Source: Wyeomyia smithii (Eukaryota > Arthropoda > Insecta > Diptera > Culicidae). From it: 64,000 nucleotides of DNA. The stretch spans positions 247,292,089-247,356,088 of the forward strand of contig NC_073695.1 of NCBI RefSeq assembly GCF_029784165.1. Reading direction: 5' to 3'. The notes beneath the pieces are model-generated. The model did not search any database. It was not told the DNA's origin and worked only from the letters and a program-made list of their open reading frames with translations. The position numbers were made by a program, and so were the translations under genes. Shown here piece by piece: positions 21,546 through 33,282 of this stretch. Every line of letters starts with the position of its first letter. Position 1 is the first letter of the stretch.

Positions 21546-24500
21546 AACATTAATAAATTTAGTTTTTTGAACCTGTTTTGTTTGAGCGACGAACCCGGCT
21601 AGTAATTACTTTGAAGCCTTTTGATGATCCCAAAATGCACCGAATCCGAAAAAAAACTCGTTATTGCTCGGTATTTTATTCCCTTCTAACCTTTTCCCAT
21701 TTTTCTCTTCTTCATTACATTTATTCTGGGTTACTTCCACAATCGTTTGTGTGTTGTTTAGGTCAAAATGATCCAATCAAAACAGTTGCCAACATCAGAA
21801 AAAGAATGTTTATCCTATAAAACCTGGCTGACCTGGTTGACCAACGTGAGTATAAAAAGCACGAAGAACGGCGAACGACAATGAAAAATAAACAAGATTA
21901 AAATATGTATTATGAATTCCCCAATGTTAGGTAAAACTGTTTCATTGGCTGAAATAACAACCCAGCAAGACATTACCGTTTCGTTCAAGCTGCAATTTCA
22001 CAGCCAGCAGCCGTTGACGCACTTTTCGCTACTGATTAACTTACGTTCCAGTTTGGCAAAGTAAAGCAATCTTAACTACCGTTCGTAATGACGACGATCG
22101 TTTAGGCTTATCTCCAATAAATAACATTGAAATTTCATACGCCAGATCGGGTGCTCACCTGTTTTTACGCCGGCCGATTGCGGCCAGGATGTCCGCGGGT
22201 CATTCGATTTAGTGACACACTTCGTCAGATTATGGCTGGTGCTTTGATGGCCTCCAGTAGCAGTGTGGCACGGTGGCACTTTTTACCGGCTTCGAAATTG
22301 CCACACAATGGCCTCATAAAACGGTGTGCAATAAAAAGCGCAAATTTAGCTTCCCCCTTATCATTTCCAGTCGTTCTGACAGCGTATTGGTTTCATTGTG
22401 GGGCTTGGCGTGGGGTTCTCTTAATTTTTCAGCTTCGTCAAACCGTGCAATAGGGTAACGTTGATTGAGCCGATATCTCGGCTCTCAATTATCCCGCTCC
22501 TGTGAAGTACCCCCTTGAATAGTACGGAGCATGAAAGCTTTATAGAGAACGACACCAAGAAGCTTCTTTCCTCGCCTCCTCCACCGGGGGAAAGGGGGTG
22601 GAAAGCGACGTCAGCGCGTGAAAACGTGAATGGTGCGCGAAAACGATAACGTTCTATAATCCGCTGCTCGACCGACCGCGCGCCGTCGATCCGCTCGGTG
22701 TTCGGGGTTTTTAAATTTTATGTGATATGGCGACGGGAAGGACTCGGCTGGTGGTTCACCGATTAGCTTAACTTGGCTAGGCGTGAAATGTCCTGTCAGT
22801 AATTGGTTCTGGGTCGGATTTCGTACCCATGGAAGCCGTCGAGTTCAATGATGTTAAGCGGAGTATTTTTCCCTGAGGCGTTGTTGATCCGTTCAATAAA
22901 AAAAAGAAAGGAAATAAAAAAAGATTTCCAATTACCGAGCTGAGTTGTGACCAATTTCTATCATCAATGCAGGGTATTCAGTTTTCGCAAATAGATCGGC
23001 TTGAAAAATGCTTCTCATAGATCCAAGCATAACCGTCGCAATAGTGGAAGAAGAAAATGCTTCTGATGATAGCTGGGAGTAAACTAAACAGGTGGTAATT
23101 AAATTTTATATGCACGCCAATGTCATAAAATGTGTCATTATTGGCATACCATTGAAAAGTTAAAACAGTGCTCACCGTTAAAAATTAATTTCTCAGATAT
23201 TTCTGAAATTGAACAAAACGCTAGAAATGAATAACCTATAAAGCTTTGCTTAATGAAGCATTCTTACAAAATGTTAAATGTACTTAAATGCCCCTATCAA
23301 AGTGGGCAGTAAGCATTATTCATTAGGCAATTGATAAAGTGAAATTTGAATAAAAACCAAAACGCTGTCTAATTTGCCGGTTTAATCTTTCAAATCGTTG
23401 TCGAACAAATCCTGAATAGGATGAACAGTTTTGTTTGAACAATTTTATTCAGAGCGTTCGCAATCAGATGCTGCTGGAACGTGTTATAATCATGTCACAA
23501 AATAAGTCAAAACAAAATAATTTTAAATAGTTTAAATTATTGTAATCTATTAAAAAAGTTATGACTCTAAGCTATTATTTGTTAGTTATGCAAATTGCTT
23601 TCGTTCTCTCCATCAGTTGGTATAAGAAACCAACAATCATGATAAGCAGTGTAGAAATATTATTTGTCTAACCAGTCATTCATCAGCTTATTCTGAAGAT
23701 GCTTGAATTCATTAGGGTAAAAAAAAAACCCTCCGGAGGAGAATCATTCGCCAGGCTGTGTTTCTGGGAGCAAAACACATTTGTTTAGTCGTATTGCTAT
23801 GTTGCTTATTTAAATGACTAGCATCATTTGAGAGCAGTACTTGATACCGCATTTCGCATTGATTTGTGTGTTTTCCAAGTGGTTCTAGGCCCATTGCCCT
23901 CGTTTCCACAGCTAGCGCGTTCGGTGCTAATAAACAACGCCAAAACGAGGCCCATTTCGCCTCAAAGAAGTACCACCCAGAAAAAAACACATTGTCGCAA
24001 CTGGAAAATTATGGCCGCCAATAAATGTCCCCTTAAAATGATAAACTGTATCATTAACTCCTGCACGTCGACGCCATCGTCGGATTTGCCGACTGCACGC
24101 ACTCACGAAGGCTTGACATCCTTAAGATTTCGGGATGGGAAGAAAAACATTTACTGCCCCAGCTGACTGCCTGCCTGCTGTGACTGCCATCACGCACGGA
24201 TTCCGGTTCCTATAAAATAGGAAGGTACTTGTCTTAAGACGTGCCTTCCGGTTTTTATTAGGGCTGTTTCTAATTTATGAATGCTGAACTATGCAACCCC
24301 AGTCCCAGTTTCATCCTTAATGGTGTGAAGCTAGAGCAGTTGCCATTAGCGGGTCCTCGATATAATCTGGGTCACCTGATGAGTGTGAATGGAGGCTTAT
24401 TGACACGCGGCAATCCTGTTTGATGTTTTGCTATTCCGTTACTCGCTACGTGGTTAATTAGTTTTAAATTATTTGTTGCTTGTTTTTAAACGCAATAATT

Positions 24501-25287
24501 CTCAACTCTTCGCTGCATCAAAGTACATGCAATGCTTCATCAACAGCATGGAAAGTTTGTTCCAGTTGATTGGTGGTTGATGGAGAAGCTCGGTTAATTA
24601 GTTGTAGCCGCTTTGACTGGCTGCGTAAACTGGGGAGTTAAGCATTGCAGTAGCTGAATGTTCACTGCCAGTCGACTGTCAATTCACAATTTAGCGCTAC
24701 CTTGAACGTAGCTTTGCTCCGGTTCATTCGGTTTGATGGAGTTATAAGGCTCACGATTATCTTTTTTTATTTCATGAGGTACACTCGAGCACATATTCGC
24801 ATGAGTTACAGGGTAGAAGGTGAAGCTACTTCCTGAATAAAACTAAAATAAATCATATTTGGATCTCACGCGAAGTGTTTCGATTTAGTGGGTAGTTAGT
24901 TGATGATCCAATAGTTTGATCTGGAACGGCTGGTGTTCGAACAAGCACCCACTTCAAGGTCACCAACGGAGTCTCGCCGTGGGAGATTCACTGTTCTGTT
25001 TTTGGCTCTATTGAATGCCATAAATAATACTGTAAGCGATTGTGATCGAATCATATCATAAGCCTGCAAAGAGGTATGCCATGTTGGTACAGATGGAGCA
25101 AGAAGAGAAAAAAATTGTTTTGGTCCTTTGGACAATGTGGCTTTACCATTATTTAACTATTTTGCACAGTCATGGAGTGTCAAACTAGTTAGCTATCGCC
25201 ACGTTTCATGTGCGCATACGCGTTATGTTAGAATACAGCCTTGCATTATGGGTTTTAAATATGAGTCAACTTTATTTCTTTTCTAAC
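21546..25287. other. Low-repeat host DNA, possible regulatory blocks
   Basis: It contains GC-rich islands (about 22130-22340, 22560-22770 and 23990-24190), an ACGTCAG core at about 22611, and open frames on both strands without recognisable domains. A small hairpin (AAGGTAC...GTGCCTT) lies near 24221-24246. No gene is supported. Intron or intergenic regulatory DNA is the simplest reading. Confidence 0.35.
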
Positions 25288-26760
25288 TATATAAAAATGG
25301 AATTCCGTACGCTTGATCTTATTGATATTATTCTCTCAGTCTCTGAGGTGTACAGTAATCATCATCATTTTGAATCGTTCTAAATCAAAAATAATAAGCG
25401 GGGATATGTAGGTTTTTTAACATGAAAATGTTCGCTGATTTTCAGAAAAGACTTTTGAGAAAAAATAAAAGGTATCTAATTACTAAGATTTGAGATATTA
25501 TTAAAAAACTACGTAAAACATGCAAAATAATAACTTTCTGTGCTAAATTTGCCCCTAAATCAAAATTCAAAGGGATGAAATATGATTATTTTTTCACTAA
25601 AATGTTTGTTAATGTTCAGGAGAGACATTTGAAGAAAAAATAATTAGTATCTGATCACTAAAACTTGAGATATTATTCACAAAACTACGTAAAACATGCA
25701 AAACTATCACTTTTTATACTTAATTCGTCTCCAAATCAAAATTCAAAGCGATGACATGTGATTTTTTTTTTTCATTGAAATGATCGTTGATGTTTAAGCA
25801 AGACATTTGAGAAAAAATTATCTACTATATAAAAATGGAACTCCGTTACGTTTGATCTTCTTGATATTATTTCCTCCGTCTCTTAGCTGTACAGTTATGA
25901 TCATCATTTTGAACCGTTCTGAATCAATAAAATAAGCGGTGGCAAGTAAGTTTTTTTACATGAAAATGTTCGTTGATATTCAGAAAAGACATTTGAGGAA
26001 AAATAATAGGTATCTGATTACTAAAACTTAAGATACTATTCTCAAAACTACGTAAAACATGCGAAAATATGACTTTTTATACTCAATTCGTCTCTAAATC
26101 AAAATTTAAAGCGACGACATGTGATTCTTTTTTCATCAAAAAGTTCGTTCATGTTCAGGAAAGACATTTGAGAAAAAAAAAATAAGTACCTCATTACTGA
26201 AACTTGAGATATTATTCACAAAACTACGTAAAACATGCAAGATTATGACTTTTTATGCTGAATTCGCGTCTAAATAAAAATTCAAAGCGATGACATATGA
26301 TTCTTTTTCATCAAAATTTTTTGATGTTCAGGAAAGACATTTGAGGAAAAAAACAGGTATCTGATTACTGAAACTCAAGTTATTATTCACAAAACTACGT
26401 GAAACATGCAAACTCATGATTTTTTTTTGTTGAACATGCCTCAAAATCAAAATTTAAAGCTATGATCTGTGATTTTTTTACGATGAAATGTTCGTTAATG
26501 CTAAGGAAAGTTATTTGAGGAAAAATGAAAGGTATCTGATTATTTGAAAATTCATTTTTTTTTCACAAAACCACGTGAAAAATGCAAAACCATGATTTTT
26601 TAAAGCTTAATTTGTCTAAATCAGAATTCAACGCGATATCATATGATTTTTTTAAAACAAAATGTTCGTGGTTCCTTCAACATTCGCAAATATTTTCTTG
26701 CAAAAAAAAACATGTTTTGATTCAGTGCGAGTCGAGCATAACAATTTTACATTTCAGATG
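25288..26760. repeat. Tandem array with ~176-bp period, built of two larger units
   Basis: ACTACGTAAAACATGCAAA-type strings occur at 25508, 25684, 26047, 26223, 26394 and 26570. Spacings are 176, 363, 176, 171 and 176. Each copy carries GAGATATTATTCACAAAACTACG, CAAAATTCAAAGCGATGACA and AGGAAAGACATTTGAG-type strings. The 363-bp gap comes from a restart of a longer unit beginning CTATATAAAAATGGAA, present at 25288 and 25828. Inverted fragments (CGTAGTTTTGTGAATAG near 26765) follow the array. This is a satellite-like or Helitron-associated tandem repeat; the family is unknown. Confidence 0.75.
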
Positions 26761-27800
26761 TTTTCGTAGTTTTGTGAATAGATTTTTTTAAACTTTTGTT
26801 CAAACTAGATCTTGGTAGATTGATTGGAGGAAAGACCACAATTCATTGGTTTGAACATCGATTAAAAGGTGACTTCAACATTATACTCATGCTTTTTCAA
26901 TTTTCTACGTAGTTTTGTGTATTAAAGCACAATTGTTAGTTATCGAAAACCTTCACTTCTTCTCAGACGTGTTCCTTGGACACCAACAAACATTTTCATT
27001 TAAAAAAACAAATGTGATCTCTTTAGATTTCATTGTAGAGGAAAACTTAACATGGCAGGTCATGCTCAATTCTTCTTACGTTAATTTCTTTCTTCCAAAA
27101 ATTACATAAAAAGAGGTTTTACCGTAAACGATTGTGGAATGGCGCGAATTTCACCCAATATAGATATAATCGGAACTGCGATGACCCCACTCATTTTCCA
27201 AAATGGCGACTTCCGGTTTCAGGAAAAAAGCCTAAAGTGGTATTAGACCAACAATTTCAATACTTCCGAAAGTCACTCCATACGTCATCTCGAAATTCTA
27301 AATGGCGACTTCCAGTTTTTGTTAAATAGCATAAAATCACAACGTACTATCCAAAATGGGTATTAACGTTCTGTGCGTTCCAAGAATATTGATGTATACG
27401 ATGCGAGATATATTTGAAGTGGATTGTGCTAATGCATCAATGAAATATAAAAATGATTCTCAATTCTGGAACATTCGACCCCGACCATCGCCGGGAACGT
27501 TCAACTAGTTTTTTATATTTACCAGATATTGCTTACCATCATTTATAACTTCCTTAAAGGGTGACTGAGTGTAAATTTTGAAATATTTTTTTTCTGTAAA
27601 ACTTACTTACTAAATTCAGACACTTTCATCTCAAAACCGGATGCTTGTTTGATTTATTTCCACACTCTTTTATATGTTCCAGAAAACAAAATCATCATGA
27701 TCCTAATAGGTAGGTGATTAAATATGTAAATAAATAAATTTCTTTCATAATTTTCTTTTTCTATCGATTTTGTGTTACTTTAACTGTTATTCAACCTTCT
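26761..27800. other. AT-rich DNA with two short dispersed repeats
   Basis: AAATGGCGACTTCC appears twice (about 27203 and 27300), as in many mosquito repeats. Nothing else was identified; open frames here lack domains. Confidence 0.35.
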
Positions 27801-28150
27801 AAATGGTCTCGAGGTATGGTGCTGACCTAACTAGCTAGTTGTCGTATGTTCAAATTCCGACTCGGGAGAGAAGGCAGTGTCAATAAAATCGTAGCGCTAG
27901 CCTCACAAGTTTTCTGTACACTTGACAGTGGGTGCGAAGTCTGTTTATGTTAACTCTTTTCAACCAAGCCCACATAACTGTGTAGGTAGAAGGGGACTAC
28001 GAAAAATAAAAGACCTGAGCAAACGACTGTATTTATACAGGGTTCACTCCATTGTCATTTTCTACCTACACAATTGTGCGGGCTCGGTCAAAAAGGGTTA
28101 AACAGAAGGGTTAGTTCCGATAGCGGAATGTAGCACCAAGGAATCAGTCA
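27801..28150 (+). mobile_element. tRNA-derived SINE interrupted by a MITE
   Basis: Box A-like TGGTCTCGAGG (27804-27814) and box B-like GTTCAAATTCC (27848-27858) have tRNA-like spacing. The body includes GTGTCAATAAAATCGTAGCG and, after an interruption, CCGATAGCGGAATGTAGCACC. The body is split at 27950-28101 by a TTAA-flanked insertion. It is a pol III-type retroposon by structure; activity is unlikely. Confidence 0.7.
27954..28097. mobile_element. TTAA-specific MITE nested in the SINE
   Basis: This 144-bp insert is flanked by TTAA on both sides (27950-27953, 28098-28101). It has ~38-bp inverted ends: CTCTTTTCAACCAAGCCCAC on the left, and the complement of a CCCTTTTTGACCGAGCCCGC end on the right. 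TTAA duplication points to the piggyBac superfamily (established knowledge). Confidence 0.8.
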
Positions 28151-28179
28151 TGAATTTTTTAAATTAGCTATATAATTAT

Positions 28180-29099
28180 CATTTCTCTCGTCTCGCGAGG
28201 TTTTTATTATTCGTCTCTTTGTCTTGATTCAACTGGTTTTCTATTGTTTATCTATGCATTTGTTTTTCCTTTTCCCATTTCTCCTTCTTTCAATTTTTGC
28301 ATCAACTTTTGTTCTCTGTGACATTCCTTGTCACTTCTTTATTATTTTTCTTTTTCCCTTTTTTACATCTTTTTTACAATTGTGAAGAAAAAAAATCTTT
28401 TATACAACCTTTCTTCTATGCTGTTTTCTTTTCTTTCTATCATTACTTTAATATTTAGTATTCGATTTTCCTTCGCTCTTCGCTTTTTATTTCTCAGATT
28501 TTTAGTTGGTCTACTTATTCCTTCTCTCTATTTATGCCTCCATTTTTGCATAGTTTCAATATTAATACTTCCATTTATTCTTTCTTGCCTTCTTCTCTCT
28601 TCTTCGTTCCTTTTTTTCTTCAAAATTTTAATTTTCCTCTTGTTTCATATTCTTAATTTTCTTCTCTCGCTTTTGACCTCTTTCTGAGGTTGATTTTCGT
28701 TTCTCATTATTCATTACTTTCATTTAATGATATTTTATAAATTCATTCTTCCAATTCGTTCTTTATAATTTTTCACAATCGCAATGTTATTTCTCTGTTT
28801 CTCACCTTTGCATACTCTTCTCTGTGCTTGATTTTATTTTTGCGTAAATTTGTTACCTCCATTTGTTTATTTTTCCTTTTACTTTCGTCTCTTTTTTGTC
28901 TGTGCTACTCTCTTGAATTTTCACTCATTTTACGCTATTTTTTCTTGTTTTGTCCTTTCTTGTCTTCTATTTTAAGATTATTCTTTCTCTTTTCGTTACT
29001 TCTCTTTTGCTGGTTTTCGTTTTTTGGGTTCCGATTTTCATTGTTTTGTATTTACTTTACTATTTCTCTCTCTCTCTCTATTGTTTCTCTATATTGTAC
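28180..29099. repeat. Strand-asymmetric pyrimidine-rich tract, copy 1
   Basis: Over 900 bp the plus strand is dominated by T and C. This generates long hydrophobic but spurious frames. Strings such as CTTCTTTATTATT, CTTTCTATCATTACTTT and CTTGTTTTGTCCTTTCTTGT recur in similar order at 34740-36340, so the two tracts appear related. Confidence 0.55.
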
Positions 29100-29300
29100 C
29101 GTCTTTTCATGTTTACCTTCTCTACCGAGTAGAGCAGCTACCCGCAATACATTCGAAGCATTCGCTATCTACAACTTTGTCCCATCTTTCTGGTTTCCTG
29201 GGGGTTCGTCTTTCAAGGTCATCCACGAATTAAGCCAATTATTGACTAGTCAGATCAAGTGCCATTGAATAGAACAAGTAAGAATTAAACGACGCAATAT
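29100..29300 (-). pseudogene. 3' half of a mariner transposase split by a LINE
   Basis: Read on the minus strand from the ATATTGC duplication (29300-29294), the frame continues the right-hand fragment: IASFNSYLFYSMALDL, corresponding to mariner IAPSDYHLFRSMA. It is followed by a W-D-K-V-V-D-S C-terminal block after stops and a frameshift. The third catalytic Asp is replaced by Asn, so this copy was dead or has decayed. Its upstream half is at 34033-34480. Confidence 0.75.
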
Positions 29301-29600
29301 TTATTTATTTATTTATTCATTTCACAATCTACATTCATCTGACAATGATGAGTCTTAATGAATAATTAAATTAATTCAAAATATAGTCAGGTTGTTCGTA
29401 AAACATCAATAATTCGCTGACGAAATGCGTTGATCGGCATATTGAAGTCAAATAACTCATAAAATTCATTGGAGCGGCGGCATATGGTGCGAATCGGATC
29501 GTGGAAACCATAAAGTCGACTGCGCGGTTCCAAATAAAAAAAGTTTCTGTGACGCAATGGTCTTTCAGAAAAGCAAAATCATTTCAAATCGCCTGGAAAT
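29301..29600 (-). pseudogene. LINE 3' end: C-terminal tail and AT microsatellite tail
   Basis: The minus strand encodes ERPLRHRNFFYLEPRSRLYG, then IRTICRRSNEFYELFDFN, ending in a stop near 29385. This is the usual C-terminal tail of mosquito Jockey/CR1-type LINE ORF2. A short 3' region ends in an (AAAT)n-like tail at about 29301-29330, next to the target duplication. Confidence 0.75.
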
Positions 29601-30150
29601 ACACGAAAATTTAATCGACCATTTTTGATTTGAATGAAACTTTGCACACGTATTTGGTTTAGCAAACTGAGCATTTTTCACAGGTGGAGAGATTTTTTAC
29701 ACCCATGAGTTACATTCTAAAAGGGCCTTACATTCTAAAAGTATGTTTTTGATCAAGCATTCCAATGAACGTATGGTTTTTGCTGGAGAACCAAGTTTCT
29801 TTAAAAAAAAATAAAAAAAAATTCAACTCTATTTTTTTAAATTGAAATTTAATGTTTATTTTTAATTTTTTTGGTCAAAAAAAAGTTTTTGTACAGTGTA
29901 TATTTATTTTGGTGCATTTTTAATTCCCTACAACTCATTCTCAGACAGTTTTTCTATACAACCAACGGTTTCTGGGTTACAATGCTTCGAATCAAACCTA
30001 TGCCAAAAGGCATACGCCCTCTTAGAATGTAACTTATGGGTGTAAAAAATCTCTTCATCTGTGAAAAACTGCTCAGTTTGCTAAGCCAAATACGTTGGCA
30101 AAGTTTCATTCAAATCAAAAATGGTCGATATTCTACCATAGGTCATTTGG
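29601..30150. mobile_element. Foldback element inserted in the LINE
   Basis: Arms of about 113 bp are inverted copies: 29615-29727 (TCGACCATTTTTGATTTGAA...) and 30016-30128. They are separated by ~290 bp of AT-rich sequence. The insertion interrupts the LINE tail between the TGHIDCPSILTQLN block and the ERPLRHRNFF block. A clear target duplication was not identified, and the outer limits are approximate. Confidence 0.7.
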
Positions 30151-30511
30151 CGCGATCATGCTCGGAGCGTATTAATTAAGCTGGGTCAAAATACTTGGGC
30201 AGTCGATGTGGCCAGTCAATAGTTTTGCGGCAAAGACGGCCTGATTTGAAAGACGGCGATTTGTCGTCGAAGTTCTAATGGTTGAATACCAAGAAGTCGG
30301 CAGCGGTTTTCGTATAGTGGTAGGTTCTGTGGATCGCGCAAGGGAGAAAGCGAAGAGCATAGCGGATGAATTTTTTCTGCACCTTTTCCATTCTGTGTGG
30401 TCAATTTGCATGAAAAGGACTCCTTACTACAGAAATGGTCTCTAGGATTGATCTCACGAGGGAACAATACAGCGATTTGAAGCATAACGGATCACGGAAT
30501 TAATCAGCAAT
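30151..30511 (-). pseudogene. LINE ORF2 thumb/tail segment between two insertions
   Basis: The minus strand continues the right-hand reverse transcriptase fragment without loss: FRDPLCFKSLYCSLVRSILE, then LPLYENRCRLLGIQPLELRR and LLTGHIDCPSILTQLN, with one or two frameshifts. It joins to the FIFKIAD end of the right fragment at the 13-bp duplication 30499-30511. Confidence 0.8.
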
Positions 30512-33269
30512 ACGATGGTTGGTTATAATTTCGGCTGAGCAGTCTTGAATAAGTAGAACGATCTGGTTTTTTACTGTCCGACGTTTCGTCACTGATCAGT
30601 GACATCTTCAGGGGAAACTGTTGGTGTTTATTAGCGATTAGTGTCTGTTTTAATTCTTAAATTTGTTAACAATTGGTAAGAGTTTAGCTAGTTGTCTGTG
30701 GTTGAGTTGTCTGTGACTTACATAATTCTTGTTCGTTCCTTGTCTGGATGCTTTTTAGAGCTTATCGTCAACATTAATTGGGGCGATTCGGGGTACATTC
30801 TACAATATTGGTGTACATAAAATCTATGGTACAATTTTTCTCTTATAAATATTTTAAACAAACTTACAAATCTTTTTGCTGTGGACGACTGCAATAGTTG
30901 CTACATCGGAATGACGTTACCATCCGCCATCGCAATAGGTCCACAGCAAAAAGATTTGTAAGTTTGTTTAAAATATTTATAAGAGAAAAATTGTACCATA
31001 GGTTTTATGTACACCAATATTGTAGAATGTACCCCGAATCGCCCCAACTAATGTTGACGATAAGCTCTTAAAAGCATCCAGACAAGGAACGAACAAGAAT
31101 TATGTAAGTCACAGACAACTCAACCACAGACAACTAGCTAAACTCTTACCAATTGTTAACAAATTTGAGAATTAAAACAGACACTCATCGCTAATAAACA
31201 CCAACAGTTTCCCCTGAAGATGTCACTGATCAGTGACGAAACGTGTAACGAGCACCTTGGAACTATTTATTTTCAAATATTAATCTTACTAATGGTAAAG
31301 TTGATCACAGATGTTTTCTTATTTAATTTAGTTAGCATTACTCAAAATGCATGCTAGTGTTAATTTTATAATTTATACGCTTCAATATTTTTTTAAAAAT
31401 AATCTGCTGTTGAGATTACCGCAACAGGCTCAAAAAGTAGTAATTGGCATAACATTTGACCAGAGCAATGAGTTCCCTTACGTTCGCTTATGTTGCTTTG
31501 CATGCATCGCTGGCGGTCGAAGAGTAGATTGACCCAGCCGAATAAGTCTATTGACCTATTGCGTCACTGGGAGAGTTTCCTTTTTCTCTCTATCCTCGGG
31601 GATGGGATACTGGATGCTGGGTGGAAGATGCACGCTAGAAGAAGATGACTTTGCCGAAACTGCAACCTTCGGGCTTTTAGCGTGGGCAATGATCCTCGCG
31701 AGACAGGTTCCGGTAACTAAGTTACCGTGGACGGTTGATCTGAGGGATCCCAATGCCTGATCTTTCATTCTTAGCTGACAAGTGTAAGAGGCAGGATCAA
31801 CCTGCAGTTTAGAGTTCCGCGCGTGTACTAAGACAGGTGGTTTTTTAAACCAGTGGTATCCCCTAATTAGTGTATTAAAGACAGTGTTTTTTTCCTTAGA
31901 TAGCCTTTTCCCGCTAAATAGCTAGGCAAATCAGTGCATGTGCGAAATAGGAGAAAGTGTGCAAAGTGAGCAAGGAGGTAAGAGCCAGATTCTTGCCGAG
32001 GGTGGTAGATTATAAAACGGCACGTGCGGGCCACGTTTTTTTCCCCAACAGTATCGCTGCTAGTCATCATCCACTACACTTTCGTCAGCCCCAGCAGCAT
32101 TCCTATGCAACACGAGCATCGTCAAACGTTTATGCCTGTACGGAACAGGCCGAAGGACCAATAATCGGCACCACTACCCTTGATGATCTCACCCGTCTAC
32201 TGATCGAAGCGCACGCTGTGCGCTGCCAGACAGCAGAGCAGACAACCGAGGAGACAATAGGCGAGACGACAGAGTGACAACCCCCGTTTTTGACCCAGCG
32301 TGGCGCTGGTAGCGTACCGAAAGGAGTTCGGTAAAGGAGCACCCGCGTGGCGCGGAGCAACAAGTGAAGCCGCAGAGCAGCAGTAAGCAGGCATGGCGGC
32401 TACGCCAAAGTAAAACCTCATGTAAGACCGGCTATGAGTGAGAACGCAAATGAATATTACCGCCACCGCACCCGTACCCCTTTAATTGCACACTTAGAAG
32501 AGTTAGAATTTGAATGGGAAAAGGATAGGGGAAAGATGATTTAGAGAAAACTAGGCCTAGTGAGAATAGTACCAAACTAATTGTAAAACCATTGTACAAC
32601 AAATGCCAAGACGTTCGTGTAAGGGAAAATATCAATCTCGCAATTTGAAATAAACTACATGTAGTTGGACAGCAGAAATCGGCTGTTTCTATGTAGAGGG
32701 AATTCACTGTCCTGGTAGATGAGTTAGGGGTTTCCGCTGGTTCGGGAGTACGATTAGTTTTCCGTTCTTCTTTTTTTTGTTCTTTTGCTGGGGTGGCTGA
32801 CTCCGAAATCAGTCCAGGAAAGTCCCGAATCAGCACGGATCAGACGGAGTCTGCGAGACTGGATTGGGCCAGTGATGAGAATTAACCCTCTACTGGTTTG
32901 TTTCTGCGGTATCAAGTACCGCGTTTAAGTGCACTAGGTTTGCAGCGTAGGCAAGTCATCTGACGCGCTTCTGTTGCGGAGTATAGCGAGTCATTGTAAG
33001 GTCAGCGGACAGCTTCCCTTCCCGAAACGGGATAAAAAGAACCTCCCCTTGGAAGGTCTCAGGCTGGGCAATCACATCTCGGCGGTTGGTCTCTCTTAGG
33101 AGAGTGGCGCATTTAAGCCACCCGCTTATCATCGGGGAGCGATTCGGCCGACCAGTTACAAACGTCGGACAGTAAAAAACCAGATCGTTCTACTTATTCA
33201 AGACTGCTCAGCCGAAATTATAACCAACCATCGTACAATTCCCAACAGTCGAATTTTCGTACAACAATC
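30512..33269. mobile_element. Penelope-like inverted-repeat element (host of a solo LTR)
   Basis: The 13-bp sequence ATTAATCAGCAAT occurs at 30499-30511 and 33270-33282, bracketing the element inside the LINE frame. Left arm 30511-30886 pairs with right arm 30939-31243 plus 33161-33235 at roughly 98 percent identity, with a loop of only 52 bp. The centre (30875-30916) reads FAVDDCNSCYIGMT. This resembles the Cys-x2-Cys/YIG-x-T start of the GIY-YIG endonuclease of Penelope-like elements. Long variable target duplications and inverted partial copies are known for that class. The family call is inference; the hairpin and duplication are seen. Confidence 0.6.
31244..33160 (+). mobile_element. Putative 1.9-kb solo LTR
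   Basis: It starts TGTAAC (31244) and ends GTTACA (33160), the TG...CA rule. AACG flanks both sides (31240-31243, 33161-33164). Removing it restores the inverted-repeat arm exactly. A TATAAAA at 32011-32017 and AATAAA at 32649-32654 fit U3/R order in plus orientation. No gag or pol frame and no second LTR are present, so recombination to a solo LTR (Gypsy or BEL/Pao type) is inferred. Confidence 0.65.
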
Positions 33270-33282
33270 ATTAATCAGCAAT

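Noticed and set aside
28328..29268. Hydrophobic frames resembling multi-pass membrane proteins
   Set aside because: Phe/Leu/Ser-rich because of the pyrimidine-rich strand; several overlapping frames are equally open and no conserved motif is present.
31205..31244. CTGAAGATG...CGAAACG hairpin as a hammerhead ribozyme of a Penelope-like element
   Set aside because: The self-complementary TCACTGATCAGTGA stem is flanked by CTGAAGATG and CGAAAC, but the obligatory CTGATGA core is not intact; kept only as a hairpin.
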